Positions 55,529 to 63,345 of a DNA stretch of 64,000 nt are shown here, in pieces. Made by a program: the position numbers and the translations under genes. The stretch covers positions 10,493-74,492 of the forward strand of contig NVVR01000001.1 of NCBI GenBank assembly GCA_002733415.1, in the 5' to 3' direction. The notes beneath the pieces were generated by a model. That model did not search any database and had not been told where the DNA came from. It saw only the letters and a program-made list of their open reading frames with translations. The DNA is from Kordia sp. GTDB taxonomy: Bacteria; Bacteroidota; Bacteroidia; Flavobacteriales; Flavobacteriaceae. The first letter of the stretch is position 1; every line of letters begins with the position of its first letter.

Positions 55529-56667
55529 TACTGGTATTTTACTTTACGTAAAACTCGTAGCACCTCTTTGTATTCTTGATATAATTCCTCTGAATGGTTT
55601 TTGAAATACCACTTCACACTGTTTAATTTTTGCTTAGCATCTTTAAATCCATTTAGCTTTAGTATCAAATAAGATGCAGGTAGATTTAAAACATCATTTT
55701 TTTCTTGCTCATTTAAAAGAGTGTCTTTATTTACTTTATCTAATAATATAGTATTGGAATTATAGATGTGAAACAAGGTTTTCTTATCATATAAAGGAGG
55801 AGTAAAAATAAGTTCAGAAGCTATTTTGTAGTTGCCATTATCGGAAAAGTGAATAATTTTTTTTTCCAGTGGAAAACGTTTTAAATCATTATGAATCCCT
55901 AATGTGATATATTCAGTAATGATAAAGGAGTTTTTATTGTAGTGTATGTCTACCTCGTCTAAGGCAGAATAAAATAACTTAACTTGCTCAGTGACCATTT
56001 CAATAGAAACTCTTGAGTAGTAAGTAGTGCTTTCAACTTCTTTTTTAATACCTGACCAACAGAGTACAAATTGCTCTTTGAATACTATGTACTCGGCTGT
56101 TCTGTTTTTGTGGTTTTTTGTAAAATCAAAGACAGCGTCTAAAGTGTGTTTAATGTTGTTTTTAGCGCTTTTTTCAATGTCAGCTACAATTTGTGAATTG
56201 GTGTCTTTTAGGTTGAAATCTGTAATCATTAAGGCTGAGTTACTGCCAATTCTCTTATAGGTGAAGTTTCTGTAGTATTTATAAATCGTTTTCCTAAAAG
56301 AGGATATACTAAGTGCTTCCTTGTGTTTTATGGTTACTAAGCCTATAACTTTGTTTTTTGCTAGTTTAGGAAAAGGAATGTTTTCATATAAAATAGAAGG
56401 AGGATTATGTAGATAAGCATTTATCAAATTTTGAATTTTGCTATCATCGAAAAAATCAACACCAGTGAGTACATTGTTTTCATCCTCAACACCAACTACA
56501 ATATAAGAATTGTTGTATGGGTTTGCGTTTGTTAAGGCGCAAATATGTTTTAAAAATTTTCCTTTGCCTTCTTTTGAATGTAGGTTTAACTGACGTTTTT
56601 TGTCGTAAAAACTATTCTCATCATTATAAGTAAGCAATCGTTTTATAAGGAGTCGTTTATTAATCAT
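55528..56667 (-). CDS. AlbA_2 (Schlafen-type) domain protein
   Basis: A 379-residue cytosolic protein. The N-terminal ~150 residues form an AlbA_2 putative nucleic-acid/ATP binding domain: KGKFLKHICALTNANPYNNS, YIVVGVEDENNVLTGVDFF and DSKIQNLINAYLHNPP. The C-terminal ~200 residues are basic and unrecognised. AlbA_2 proteins are often annotated as ATP-binding or transcriptional regulators and some are in defence islands; no defence gene is next to this one. It is divergent from the Bat operon with a 162-nt gap. Confidence 0.8.
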   Translation of the reverse strand: MINKRLLIKRLLTYNDENSFYDKKRQLNLHSKEGKGKFLKHICALTNANPYNNSYIVVGVEDENNVLTGVDFFDDSKIQNLINAYLHNPPSILYENIPFPKLAKNKVIGLVTIKHKEALSISSFRKTIYKYYRNFTYKRIGSNSALMITDFNLKDTNSQIVADIEKSAKNNIKHTLDAVFDFTKNHKNRTAEYIVFKEQFVLCWSGIKKEVESTTYYSRVSIEMVTEQVKLFYSALDEVDIHYNKNSFIITEYITLGIHNDLKRFPLEKKIIHFSDNGNYKIASELIFTPPLYDKKTLFHIYNSNTILLDKVNKDTLLNEQEKNDVLNLPASYLILKLNGFKDAKQKLNSVKWYFKNHSEELYQEYKEVLRVLRKVKYQ

Positions 56668-56829
56668 TCAAATATGAGTGTCAACTATTGTTTTTTTACA
56701 GTTAAAATGCTAAGTTTTCTTAAAGTTATTCATTTTTAACCAATTTTTAACAAGGATATTGAAGTAAAATATTCAATTTGCACGTTTCAATTACGAATAG
56801 TATTTTCACAGGATTAAATTTTTAAATAA

Positions 56830-57834
56830 ATGGAAGGACAAACTGCGATTATCGATATCAAATCGATTAACGAAAAAATAGAAAAAGAGAGTGCATTTGT
56901 AGATTTACTTGTTATGGAAATGAGTAAAGTCATCGTTGGGCAAAAGTACATGATAGAACGATTGTTAATTGGCTTATTAGGTCAAGGACATATTTTATTA
57001 GAAGGAGTTCCTGGATTAGCAAAAACCCTTGCAATAAATACATTGTCCAAAGCGGTAAAAGGAAGTTTTAGTAGAATTCAATTTACGCCAGATTTATTGC
57101 CAGCCGATGTTGTTGGAACAATGATATATAATATTAAGGAAAACGAATTTACAATAAAGAAAGGGCCTGTTTTTGCAAATTTTGTATTAGCAGATGAGAT
57201 TAACCGTGCACCAGCAAAAGTACAATCAGCTTTATTGGAAGCGATGCAGGAAAAACAAGTTACTATCGGCGATACTACATTCATGTTAGATAGACCCTTT
57301 TTGGTCATGGCTACACAGAATCCAGTGGAACAAGAAGGAACATATCCATTGCCAGAAGCGCAAATGGATAGATTCATGCTTAAGGTGGTAATTGATTACC
57401 CTAAGTTAGAAGACGAACAACAAATCATGCGTGACAATCTTAGGGGGAGTTATGCTCAAGTAAACGAGGTGGTCTCGGTAGATCAAATTAAAAAAGCACA
57501 AGTAGCGGTTCGTGAAGTGTATATGGATGAGAAAATTGAAAAATATATTCTAGACATTATTTTTGCTACTCGTTATCCAGAAAAATATGGTTTAGCTGAT
57601 TTAAAACCATTAATTAGTTTTGGAGCATCTCCTCGTGGAAGTATTAATTTAGCTATGGCGGCAAAATGTTATGCATTCATCAAGCGTAGAGGGTATGTAA
57701 TTCCGGAAGATGTTCGTGCGATGGTAACTGATGTGTTGCGTCATAGAATAGGGCTTACTTATGAGGCTGAGGCAGAGAATATTACTTCAGAACAAATCAT
57801 TACTAAAATTGTAAATCAAATAGAAGTGCCATAA
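56830..57834 (+). CDS. MoxR family AAA+ ATPase
   Basis: A 334-residue AAA+ ATPase. Walker A GVPGLAKT (59-66), Walker B VLADEINRAP, sensor 1 MATQNPVEQEGTYPLPEAQM, and arginine finger DRFM. MoxR ATPases work as chaperones with VWA proteins, and here the first gene of the Bat operon supplies that role for the DUF58 and Bat VWA proteins that follow. A 151-nt gap with two repeat units separates it from DUF58. Confidence 0.95.
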   Translation: MEGQTAIIDIKSINEKIEKESAFVDLLVMEMSKVIVGQKYMIERLLIGLLGQGHILLEGVPGLAKTLAINTLSKAVKGSFSRIQFTPDLLPADVVGTMIYNIKENEFTIKKGPVFANFVLADEINRAPAKVQSALLEAMQEKQVTIGDTTFMLDRPFLVMATQNPVEQEGTYPLPEAQMDRFMLKVVIDYPKLEDEQQIMRDNLRGSYAQVNEVVSVDQIKKAQVAVREVYMDEKIEKYILDIIFATRYPEKYGLADLKPLISFGASPRGSINLAMAAKCYAFIKRRGYVIPEDVRAMVTDVLRHRIGLTYEAEAENITSEQIITKIVNQIEVP

Positions 57835-57845
57835 GCCCCTTTTGA

Positions 57846-57985
57846 TTCCCCAAAGGGGAAATTAGATGGGTTTGTAAAAAACAAGATAGCAATTAATAAT
57901 AGTATTTTTATTCGAGAAATACCTCGAGAAACTTAATACCCAATGGTGGGGAAAGTCCTCCCTTCGGGAGGATTTAGGAGGGCTT
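57846..57985. repeat. Two palindromic repeat units between moxR and DUF58
   Basis: The first is TTCCCC-AAA-GGGGAA followed by ATTAGATGGG (57846-57870). The second is TCCTCCC-TTC-GGGAGGA followed by TTTAGGAGGGCTT (about 57956-57984) and ends 2 nt before the DUF58 ATG, so it sits over the ribosome-binding region. Both belong to the hairpin-plus-tail type seen elsewhere in the window. Confidence 0.65.
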
Positions 57986-58852
57986 ATGGATACAAAAGAG
58001 TTACTAAAAAAAGTTCGTAAAATCGAGATTAAAACTCGGCGGTTAAGCGACCATGTTTTTGGAGGAGAATATCATTCTACCTTTAAAGGGCGTGGTATGA
58101 CTTTTTCTGAAGTACGTAAATATCAATATGGCGATGATGTTCGGGCAATTGATTGGAATGTTACAGCACGTTGTAATGAGCCACATATTAAGGTTTTTGA
58201 GGAAGAAAGAGAGCTGACTATGATGTTAATGGTTGATGTTTCTGGGTCGAAGTTTTTTGGCACTCAAAATCAATTTAAGGATGAAATGGCTACAGAAATA
58301 TCTGCAACATTGGCCTTTTCAGCAATGCAGAACAATGATAAAATTGGTTTGATATTATTTTCTGATGCAATAGAGTTGTTTATTCCTCCCAAAAAGGGAC
58401 GTTCACACGTATTACGAATTATCAGAGAGTTGATAGAGTTTAAACCGAAAAGTAAGAAAACAGATATTGGAGCTGCTTTTAAATATTTATCAAGTGTAAT
58501 GAAAAAGAAAGCCATAACATTTGTGCTATCGGATTTTGTTGCTGATGATTATGATCAAACACTCAAGATAGTTGGTAAAAAACACGATATAACGGGTATT
58601 AGAATTTATGATAAACAAGAAGAAACAATTCCTAATTTAGGATTGGTTCAGATGAAAGATGAAGAGACAGGTCAGGTACAAGTAATTAACACTGCTTCTA
58701 AAAAAGTGAGAACTAATTATGCTGCGTTTTATAAAGAAAAAGCTGCTTATTTTGAAGAATCATTTAAAAAAAGTGGCTCGGGAGCTTTGTGTACTCGTGT
58801 AGATGAGGATTACGTAAAAAAATTATTGGGCTATTTTAAAAATAGAGGATAA
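57986..58852 (+). CDS. DUF58 domain protein (VWA-like)
   Basis: A 288-residue protein of the DUF58/VWA family. The DUF58 signature YGDDVRAIDWNVTARC and the MIDAS-like DVSGSKFFG are present, followed by FVLSDFVADDYDQTL. It contains no transmembrane helix and likely binds MoxR. It belongs to the Bat operon. The start is 1 nt after a palindromic repeat that may affect translation. Confidence 0.92.
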   Translation: MDTKELLKKVRKIEIKTRRLSDHVFGGEYHSTFKGRGMTFSEVRKYQYGDDVRAIDWNVTARCNEPHIKVFEEERELTMMLMVDVSGSKFFGTQNQFKDEMATEISATLAFSAMQNNDKIGLILFSDAIELFIPPKKGRSHVLRIIRELIEFKPKSKKTDIGAAFKYLSSVMKKKAITFVLSDFVADDYDQTLKIVGKKHDITGIRIYDKQEETIPNLGLVQMKDEETGQVQVINTASKKVRTNYAAFYKEKAAYFEESFKKSGSGALCTRVDEDYVKKLLGYFKNRG

Positions 58853-58899
58853 GAGAACAGTATTCAGTTGGCAGTGTTCAGTAAAAAGTAAAGTTGATA

Positions 58900-60600
58900 A
58901 TGAATAAAAAATATTTAATAAAAGAGAAGAGGGAAGAGAGAAGAGAAAAAAGACAGTTGTTCTTTGTTCTTTGCTCTTTGTTCTTTGTTTTTTTTGCAAA
59001 CGTATCTACCGCTCAACAAATAAAAGTAGCTATTGATACTGCTTCAATTCTAATTGGAGAAGAATTAAAACTGACATTATCAGTAGAAGTAGATACTATT
59101 GATTTAGTGGTTTTTCCAGAAGCGAAATCGTTAGGTTTGTTAGAAGTCATAGCATCTTATAAAATAGATACGCTTAGAAATAAATCGAAATATATTCTGA
59201 ATAAAGAGTATGGATTAACACAATTTGATTCTGGTCATTATACCATTCCTCAGCAAAAAATAATCATTAATAGCAAGATATTTATTACAGATTCCTTATT
59301 GGTAGAAGTGAGAGATGTTGTTGTAGATACGAGCAAACAAAAACTATTTGACATAAAACCTGTCATTGAAATAGACAAGCCATCTGAGGAATTTCCAATG
59401 TGGATCGCTTATGTTGTAATTGGATTGTTGTTGTTAGGGATATTGTTATATTTTTTATTCTTTAGAAAAACAAAAGCAGAAAGAGAAGAAGAAAACAAAT
59501 TAGCTCCTTTTGAAGAAGCAATACAACATTTAGCACAACTAGATAGCAAAGGACTATTAGCAGCTAATGAATACAAAAAATACTATTCTGAATTGACGGA
59601 TGTATTGAAAAAATATTTAGATGAAAAGGTATATGACAATGCATTAGAAAGTACTTCTGATGAATTAATTGAGCAATTAGAGTTATTAAGAGATTCTGGA
59701 AAACTACCAATATCTAAAGAAGCGATAGCAGAACTGAATGTTGTATTAAAAACTTCAGATTTGGTAAAGTTTGCTAAGTCACAACCAGATGAAGGGACGG
59801 CAAGAGTAGATAGAAATACGATTGAAAAAATGCTTCATGAAACAAAACAAGCAATTCCAGAACCAACTGAAGAGGACTTGTTACTGAATGAGCAATATAG
59901 AATAGCACAAGAACGTAAAAAGAAACGTAAAAAGTTTATCTACGCTTCAGTTACAGGTGTAGCATTGATTATACTTACTGTAATAGGCTTAGGTGTTAAA
60001 TACGGATTCTCTGAATTGAAAGATGAAGTTTTTGGACATCCAACAAAAGAGTTGTTAGAAGGGAAATGGATTCGTAGTGCTTATGGTGATCCTGCAATAG
60101 TAGTTACTACTCCGAAAGTATTGAAACGTGTTTCTAACGAACAATTAGAAGCGATGAATACACAAAGTTTTGGGTACGGAAGTATGACGGGTAATTTTGC
60201 ATTGGTATTAAATACTACACAAATTCCAGAAACTGCTCAAGATGCTTTAAGTCAAATGAATAGCGACTCCGAAAATGAGGAAGAAGAGCAGAAAATCGAT
60301 TTAGAGCAAGTGAATGAAATGACGCTACAACGATTAGCACAGCAAGGAGCAACTGACTTAATTGTAAAGCAAGAAGAATATTCAGGAAATGGATTAAGTG
60401 GAATGAAGGCATTTGGGTCATTAAATATTAAAAACCCAGTAACTGGTGGTGTACAAGCTACTAATTATGAAATCATAACTTTTCAACAGGGTAATGCATT
60501 GCAACAAATAATAGTGTTCTATCAAAAAGATGATAATTACGCTGCAAAAATTGTAAAGAAAGTAATGGATTCTGCTGAACTTAAAAAAACTGAAGAATAA
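58900..60600 (+). CDS. BatD-like transmembrane protein of the Bat operon
   Basis: A 566-residue membrane protein: an N-terminal signal (residues about 10-36), a periplasmic BatD-like beta domain to about 160, a membrane helix near 165-187 (WIAYVVIGLLLLGILLYFLFF is split over 21 residues, only part quoted elsewhere), a cytoplasmic coiled part, a second helix near 350-370, and a C-terminal domain with GATDLIVKQEEYSGNG. The ATG at 58900 is chosen over TTG 58894. Its first ~35 codons are built from simple purine repeats and a 7-bp repeat, unlike the rest. It overlaps batA by 1 nt (TAATG). Confidence 0.75.
   Translation: MNKKYLIKEKREERREKRQLFFVLCSLFFVFFANVSTAQQIKVAIDTASILIGEELKLTLSVEVDTIDLVVFPEAKSLGLLEVIASYKIDTLRNKSKYILNKEYGLTQFDSGHYTIPQQKIIINSKIFITDSLLVEVRDVVVDTSKQKLFDIKPVIEIDKPSEEFPMWIAYVVIGLLLLGILLYFLFFRKTKAEREEENKLAPFEEAIQHLAQLDSKGLLAANEYKKYYSELTDVLKKYLDEKVYDNALESTSDELIEQLELLRDSGKLPISKEAIAELNVVLKTSDLVKFAKSQPDEGTARVDRNTIEKMLHETKQAIPEPTEEDLLLNEQYRIAQERKKKRKKFIYASVTGVALIILTVIGLGVKYGFSELKDEVFGHPTKELLEGKWIRSAYGDPAIVVTTPKVLKRVSNEQLEAMNTQSFGYGSMTGNFALVLNTTQIPETAQDALSQMNSDSENEEEEQKIDLEQVNEMTLQRLAQQGATDLIVKQEEYSGNGLSGMKAFGSLNIKNPVTGGVQATNYEIITFQQGNALQQIIVFYQKDDNYAAKIVKKVMDSAELKKTEE
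58960..58987 (+). repeat. Four tandem 7-bp repeats (TTCTTTG) inside the BatD-like signal peptide region
   Basis: TTCTTTG TTCTTTG CTCTTTG TTCTTTG, then T8. The unit is not a multiple of three, so loss or gain of one copy would shift the frame. The preceding 40 nt are a GAGAAGAG-type purine repeat, and a CAGTATTCAGTTGGCAGTG repeat common between Bacteroidetes genes, from memory, lies just upstream (58858-58880). Confidence 0.7.
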
Positions 60601-61601
60601 TGTTTTGGAACTATGAATATGTAAATCCGGAATACTTTTGGTTATTTGCTCTTTTACCATTAGCGATAATATGGTATGTTTTTAAACGAAAAGAACAAGT
60701 AGCAACCTTGCAAATGAGTAGTTTGAAAGGATTTCAAGACAACTCATTACTGCCAAAGTTAAAGCCGTTGTTGTTGCTGTTAAGATTGTTAGTAATGTCG
60801 GCTATAATTGTAGCTTTAGCAAGACCACGAACAGTTGATATATCTTCAAGAACAAAGACTAATAAAGGGATTGACATTGTTATGGCAATTGATATTTCTG
60901 CAAGTATGTTGGCGAAAGATTTAAAGCCAAACAGATTAGATGCCTTAAAAAAAGTAGCGGCTAAGTTTATCAAAGGGCGTCCGAGTGATAGAATAGGCTT
61001 GGTATTATATGCAGGGGAGAGTTATACCAAAACTCCAATCACCAGTGATAAAAGTATTGTATTAGGTTCTTTAAGTGAGGTGAAGTATGATAGTAGGGTT
61101 TCTGGAGGTACAGCCATTGGGATGGGATTAGCAACTTCTGTGAATAGATTGAAAGATAGTAAAGCAAAAAGTAAAGTAATTATTTTATTGACGGACGGGG
61201 TGAATAACTCAGGTACAATAGACCCTAAAATAGCAAGTGAATTAGCATTGAACTTCGGGATTAAAGTATACACTATTGGTTTAGGGACTAATGGGACAGC
61301 ATTGTCTCCAGTAGCGTTAAGACCTAATGGAAGCTTTGTGTTTGACAGGGTGAAAGTTGAAATTGATGAAAAGTTATTAAAAGAGATTGCTAAGGCAACA
61401 AGCGGTAAATATTTTAGAGCGACTAATAATAAGAAGCTTCAAGAGATTTACGCAGAAATAAACAAGCTAGAGAAAACGGAAGTAGAAGAATTCAAATTTT
61501 ATAATTATGATGAAAAATTCCGGTTTTTTGCATTGCTTGGTTTAGGATTGTTTTTGTTTGAGCTATTGTTGCGATTTACTGTATTTAGAAGTTTTATTTA
61601 G
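60600..61601 (+). CDS. batA: Bat VWA-domain membrane protein (BatA-like)
   Basis: A 333-residue inner-membrane protein: an N-terminal helix (YVNPEYFWLFALLPLAIIWY), a second helix near 55-75, a von Willebrand A domain with the MIDAS start MAIDISASMLAKDLKPNRL and VSGGTAIGMGLATSV, and a C-terminal helix. It is a metal-dependent protein-interaction partner of MoxR. It shares one base with the preceding BatD-like gene and is followed 3 nt later by a reductase gene. Confidence 0.9.
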   Translation: MFWNYEYVNPEYFWLFALLPLAIIWYVFKRKEQVATLQMSSLKGFQDNSLLPKLKPLLLLLRLLVMSAIIVALARPRTVDISSRTKTNKGIDIVMAIDISASMLAKDLKPNRLDALKKVAAKFIKGRPSDRIGLVLYAGESYTKTPITSDKSIVLGSLSEVKYDSRVSGGTAIGMGLATSVNRLKDSKAKSKVIILLTDGVNNSGTIDPKIASELALNFGIKVYTIGLGTNGTALSPVALRPNGSFVFDRVKVEIDEKLLKEIAKATSGKYFRATNNKKLQEIYAEINKLEKTEVEEFKFYNYDEKFRFFALLGLGLFLFELLLRFTVFRSFI

Positions 61602-61604
61602 AAG

Positions 61605-62123
61605 TTGAAAAAAGGAGTAATCATACAAGCGAGTGCAAGAAGTAATGGGAATACTTCTAAAATTGTGAATGCTATAAAGTCAAAAACTCAATTTGATGTA
61701 ATTGATTTAAGTCAAAAAGAAATCAATCATTTTGATTATGAGTTTAAAAATAAGAATGATGATTTTAATTTACTGTTTAAAAATATAGCTAAAAAATATG
61801 ATATAATTCTATTTGCTACACCGATTTATTGGTATACCATGAGTGGAATGTTAAAGGTGTTTTTAGATAGAATTTCAGATTTCCTATTCCATGAAAAGGA
61901 GTTTGGAAGATTGTTAAGAGGGAAGCAAATGGGAATTGTGAGTTGCGGATCCGATGCAACCGTTTTTGAAGGTTTTGAAATGCCTTTTGTGCAAAGTGCA
62001 AATTATTTAGGGATGGACTATTTAGGGCATTTACACACATGGATAGAGAATGATGATATACCAGGAAATGTAAATAGTCTTATTGATGAGTATGTCACTA
62101 ATAAAATTCTAATAAAAGGATAG
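61605..62123 (+). CDS. NAD(P)H-dependent flavodoxin-fold oxidoreductase
   Basis: A 172-residue flavodoxin-like protein of the NADPH-dependent FMN reductase/Flavodoxin_2 type: IIQASARSNGNTSKIV (FMN phosphate loop), ILFATPIYWYTMSGMLKVFLDR, MGIVSCGSDATVFEGFEMPF. It starts with TTG 3 nt after the batA stop; no ATG is available before the FMN loop. It is an unusual insertion in a Bat operon, and redox coupling with the VWA proteins is only a guess. Confidence 0.87.
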   Translation: MKKGVIIQASARSNGNTSKIVNAIKSKTQFDVIDLSQKEINHFDYEFKNKNDDFNLLFKNIAKKYDIILFATPIYWYTMSGMLKVFLDRISDFLFHEKEFGRLLRGKQMGIVSCGSDATVFEGFEMPFVQSANYLGMDYLGHLHTWIENDDIPGNVNSLIDEYVTNKILIKG

Positions 62124-62130
62124 TTCGTTA

Positions 62131-62158
62131 GCTAGAGGGAGAAGATAAGGATGAGGGG
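62131..62158. repeat. Dispersed repeat (GAGGGAGAAGATAAGGATGAGG type)
   Basis: GCTAGAGGGAGAAGATAAGG, then ATGAGGGG, 8 nt after the reductase stop. The AAGGATGAGG tail matches copies near 31.6 kb. Confidence 0.5.
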
Positions 62159-62213
62159 AAATGTTTTCTTAAAAAAGAAATATTATTCTTAAAGTATAAA
62201 CAATAAAAAGTTA

Positions 62214-62227
62214 CCCGTTTACACGGG
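62214..62227 (+). other. Small GC hairpin just before batB
   Basis: CCCGT (62214-62218) pairs with ACGGG (62223-62227) around TTAC; the hairpin ends 8 nt before the batB ATG at 62236 and could affect its translation. Confidence 0.35.
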
Positions 62228-62235
62228 CATTAAAA

Positions 62236-63273
62236 ATGTTTGAGTTAGAGGAGAAAATATATTTTTATGTATTAATAGCAATACCAGTATTGGTAGTTGC
62301 ATTTCTGATGCTTTCTATTTGGCGAAAAAAGAAACAAAAGCAATTTGCTGACCATCGTTTGTTACAAAGATTAACACCGGAAAAATCAGTATTTAAATTA
62401 GTTTTTAAAGTGGTGTTATGGTCTTTAGCAATAGCTTGTTTTGCAATAGGATTGGTAAACCCTAAATTCGGAACGAAATTAGAAACTGTAAAACGAGAGG
62501 GAGTAGACATTGTATTTGCTGTGGATGTTTCTAAAAGTATGTTGGCTGAAGACATTGCGCCAAATAGGATTGAGAAATCAAAGCAATTGGTGACACAAAT
62601 CATCAATAATTTAGCAAGTGATAGGATAGGGATTATTGCTTATGCTGGACAGGCATATCCGCAATTGCCTATTACTACGGATTATGCTGCTGCTAAAATG
62701 TTTTTACAAAATATGAACACGGATATGTTATCTTCTCAAGGGACAGCGATATCTGAAGCTATTGAAATGGCAACAACGTATTTTAATGATGAAGAGCAGA
62801 CTAATAGAATTTTAGTGATTATTTCTGACGGGGAAGATCATAGTGATAATGCGGTTTCGGCGGCTAGTTTAGCAGCTGAAAAAGGAATTAAAATTTTCAC
62901 AATTGGAGTTGGTAAACCTGAAGGTGGTCCAATACCAATTAAACGCAATGGAATAATTGAGAGTTACAAGAAAGATCAGCATGGAGAAACAGTAATCACC
63001 AAATTAAACGAAACTGTTTTAAGAGAAATAGCTACAACTACTAACGGATTTTATTTAAACGGATCGAATACCCAGCAAGTAGTAGATGAGGTTAAAAAGA
63101 GACTGTTGGCTATGGATAAAAAGGAGTTTGAAACAAAACAATATACTGATTTTGACCATCAGTTTCAATGGTTTTTAGGGCTCGGATTATTCTTCTTGTT
63201 CATAGATGTATTAGTGTCAGAAAAGAAAACAAAATGGATCAAGCAATTGAATCTATTTAATGAAAATAAATAA
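62236..63273 (+). CDS. batB: Bat VWA-domain membrane protein (BatB-like)
   Basis: A 345-residue paralogue of the BatA protein: N-terminal helices (FYVLIAIPVLVVAFLML and VVLWSLAIACFAIG), a VWA domain with MIDAS DVSKSMLAEDIAPNR and SSQGTAISEAIEMA, and a C-terminal helix (FQWFLGLGLFFLFIDVLV). It likely forms a hetero-complex with BatA and MoxR. It follows the reductase gene by 112 nt with a repeat and hairpin between. Confidence 0.9.
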   Translation: MFELEEKIYFYVLIAIPVLVVAFLMLSIWRKKKQKQFADHRLLQRLTPEKSVFKLVFKVVLWSLAIACFAIGLVNPKFGTKLETVKREGVDIVFAVDVSKSMLAEDIAPNRIEKSKQLVTQIINNLASDRIGIIAYAGQAYPQLPITTDYAAAKMFLQNMNTDMLSSQGTAISEAIEMATTYFNDEEQTNRILVIISDGEDHSDNAVSAASLAAEKGIKIFTIGVGKPEGGPIPIKRNGIIESYKKDQHGETVITKLNETVLREIATTTNGFYLNGSNTQQVVDEVKKRLLAMDKKEFETKQYTDFDHQFQWFLGLGLFFLFIDVLVSEKKTKWIKQLNLFNENK

Positions 63274-63274
63274 G

Positions 63275-63314
63275 TTCCTTCTCTTTGAGAAGAAAGGCAG
63301 TATGAGGTGTTGAA
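63275..63314. repeat. Dispersed repeat between batB and batC
   Basis: TTCCTTCTCTTTGAGAAGAA (63275-63294) forms a hairpin (TTCTC with GAGAA), followed by GTATGAGGTGTTGAA, which resembles the ATGAGGTG tail of other copies. Confidence 0.5.
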
Positions 63315-63345
63315 TATGGTAATAACCTCGAATAATATTTAAAAA

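Noticed and set aside
55528-56667. AlbA_2 protein as part of a defence island
   Set aside because: No restriction, toxin, reverse transcriptase or other defence gene lies beside it; its neighbours are a barrel-like protein and the Bat operon.
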